The notes under the pieces were generated by a model that ran no database searches, was not told the origin of the DNA, and saw only the letters and a program-made list of their open reading frames with translations. Shown here piece by piece: positions 53,168 to 54,007 of a stretch of 54,007 bases of DNA. Numbering within the stretch: position 1 is the first letter of the stretch; each line of letters starts with the position of its first letter. This stretch comes from Accumulibacter sp. Its GTDB lineage: Bacteria; Pseudomonadota; Gammaproteobacteria; Burkholderiales; Rhodocyclaceae. The stretch covers positions 1 through 54,007 of the forward strand of contig NZ_JAMTDX010000114.1 in NCBI RefSeq assembly GCF_023806625.1. The letters run 5' to 3'. A program made the position numbers and the translations under genes.

Positions 53168-54007
53168 GCCTGGGCGCCGCCCGCTGGCACGTCATCGCCG
53201 AGTCCAGCTTCGCGTGGGAACGCGAGGCGCTCGACTGGCTCCGCAGCCAGCTGCCCGACCGCGATCCCTGGCACGTGTGGACCAACTTCGAATTCATCGA
53301 CGACGAGGGCAGGGTCAGCGAGGTCGATGCCCTGGTGCTCTCGCCGGCGGGCCTCTTCCTCGTCGAGATCAAGAGCCGCCCGGGGGACCTGATCGGCGAC
53401 GTGCACAGCTGGACCTGGAAGACCGACGGCCGGTCGACCACGGTCGACAACCCGCTCCTCCTCGCCAATCGCAAGGCCAAGCGCCTGGCCAGCCTGTTGC
53501 GCCGCCAGCCGGCGATCACCCGGGCCCGGATCCGCCTGCCCTTCGTCGAGCCGGCGATCTTTCTCTCGTCGACCAGCCTGTCCTGCCGGCTCGAAGGGCT
53601 GGCCAGGACGGCGACCTTCCAGCGCGGCCGGCCAGGCACCGTGGACGACCCGGGAATCGTCGGCGCCCTGGCCAATGGCCTCACCAGCCGCTCGACGACC
53701 ACCGTCGACTCGCAGCAGGCGCGCGCCATCGCCCGCGGCCTCACCGAGGCCGGCATCCGCCCGTCGAACAAGCACCGCCAGGTCGGCGACTACCGGCTGG
53801 GCAAGCTGCTCTGCGAAGGCGAAGGCTTCCAGGACTGGGAGGCCCGGCACGTCAGCATCGACACGGTTCATCGCCGTGTGCGCATCTACACCGTCGCTTC
53901 CGCCTCCACCCCCGAGGCCCGTGCCGCCCGCGTACGTCAGGCGCGGCGCGAGTTCGAGATCCTCGAAGGCATCGACCACCCCGGCATCCTGAAGGTCAAG
54001 GACTACA
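53164..54007 (+). CDS. pglW: PglW-like NERD-domain Ser/Thr kinase of a BREX-type defence system (5' part, runs off the window)
   Basis: The frame is open from the ATG at 53164 to the end of the window, giving 281 residues of a protein expected to be over 1000. Residues 1-75 contain an NERD nuclease-related domain: WTNFEFIDDEGRVSEVD with D55, and GLFLVEIKS with E68 and K70. DNPLLLANRKAKRLASLL and LPFVEPAIFLSS are conserved PglW features. From about 208 the kinase lobe begins (GDYRLGKLLCEGEGFQDWEA), without a canonical glycine loop so far. PglW is a BREX type 2 component that can phosphorylate partner proteins. The rest of the locus (pglX, pglY, pglZ) must lie beyond the window, if present. Another NERD-kinase fusion is the alternative. 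Confidence 0.82.
   Translation, partial: MSLGAARWHVIAESSFAWEREALDWLRSQLPDRDPWHVWTNFEFIDDEGRVSEVDALVLSPAGLFLVEIKSRPGDLIGDVHSWTWKTDGRSTTVDNPLLLANRKAKRLASLLRRQPAITRARIRLPFVEPAIFLSSTSLSCRLEGLARTATFQRGRPGTVDDPGIVGALANGLTSRSTTTVDSQQARAIARGLTEAGIRPSNKHRQVGDYRLGKLLCEGEGFQDWEARHVSIDTVHRRVRIYTVASASTPEARAARVRQARREFEILEGIDHPGILKVKDY

Noticed and set aside
53184-53200. TGGCACGTCATCGCC as a sigma-54 promoter
   Set aside because: It lies inside the PglW-like coding region and lacks the GC at the -12 position.
1-54007. CRISPR arrays or long tandem repeats
   Set aside because: No regularly spaced direct repeats were seen on reading through the window; only short inverted repeats were found.

Overview
The window is high-GC DNA from a betaproteobacterium, most likely of the order Rhodocyclales (Candidatus Accumulibacter or a close relative). 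The grounds are inference: the overall protein character, the smpB/ratA/rnfH/DUF4124/guaB/guaA order, a cysI-DUF934-cysH-cysD-cysN sulfur cluster, a PEP-CTERM protein beside an Eps-type exopolysaccharide export module, and a tandem glycine riboswitch before gcvT. About 50 kb is ordinary chromosomal core; the last 3.2 kb, after guaA, is accessory DNA.

Layout. 54-261: initiator tRNA-fMet and its promoter on the minus strand, then about 700 bases with no recognisable gene and a 45-codon membrane ORF. 1289-9290: nadC, an FMN-binding glutamate-synthase-like protein, ppiA-ppiB-lpxH, a TPR lipoprotein-like protein, cysS and an orphan branched-chain amino acid-type binding protein. 9588-14923: grpE-dnaK-dnaJ, with sigma-32-type promoters before grpE and before dnaK, divergent from a Ser/Thr kinase fused to a cyclic-nucleotide-binding domain. 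15129-16300: terC and a universal stress protein, translationally coupled. 16400-22736: cysB divergent from the assimilatory sulfate operon, whose CysH is of the iron-sulfur APS reductase type, which fits the absence of CysC. 22893-24834: a carbonic-anhydrase-like protein with CsoSCA-type zinc ligands, and rlmB.

24831-32144 (minus strand): a compact exopolysaccharide module made of a PEP-CTERM protein, a polyprenyl-phosphate glycosyl-1-phosphate transferase, a low-molecular-weight tyrosine phosphatase, an outer-membrane export lipoprotein and a Wzc-like tyrosine autokinase. The PEP-CTERM gene has a near-perfect sigma-54 promoter. Just upstream lies a candidate small RNA of about 105 nt with its own sigma-70 promoter and a U8 terminator. 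32335-37099: glycine riboswitch and gcvT-gcvH-gcvP, followed by glutathione peroxidase and three small conserved genes, a Bcr/CflA transporter, a stand-alone ClpX-like ATPase without the zinc domain and with altered pore loops, an alpha/beta hydrolase, a LUD/lutABC-type lactate oxidation operon, smpB/ratA/rnfH and guaBA.

50736-54007: directly after guaA, a known integration hotspot in other bacteria, come a decayed transposase 5' fragment, a small zinc-ribbon protein, a DUF6880-like helical-repeat protein, a small XRE/Cro-type regulator and the first 281 codons of a PglW-like NERD-kinase (BREX type 2 family). The window ends inside this apparent defence island, so most of the system lies outside it. 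The most promising points for follow-up are this island, the candidate sRNA with the sigma-54 PEP-CTERM locus, and the aberrant ClpX.
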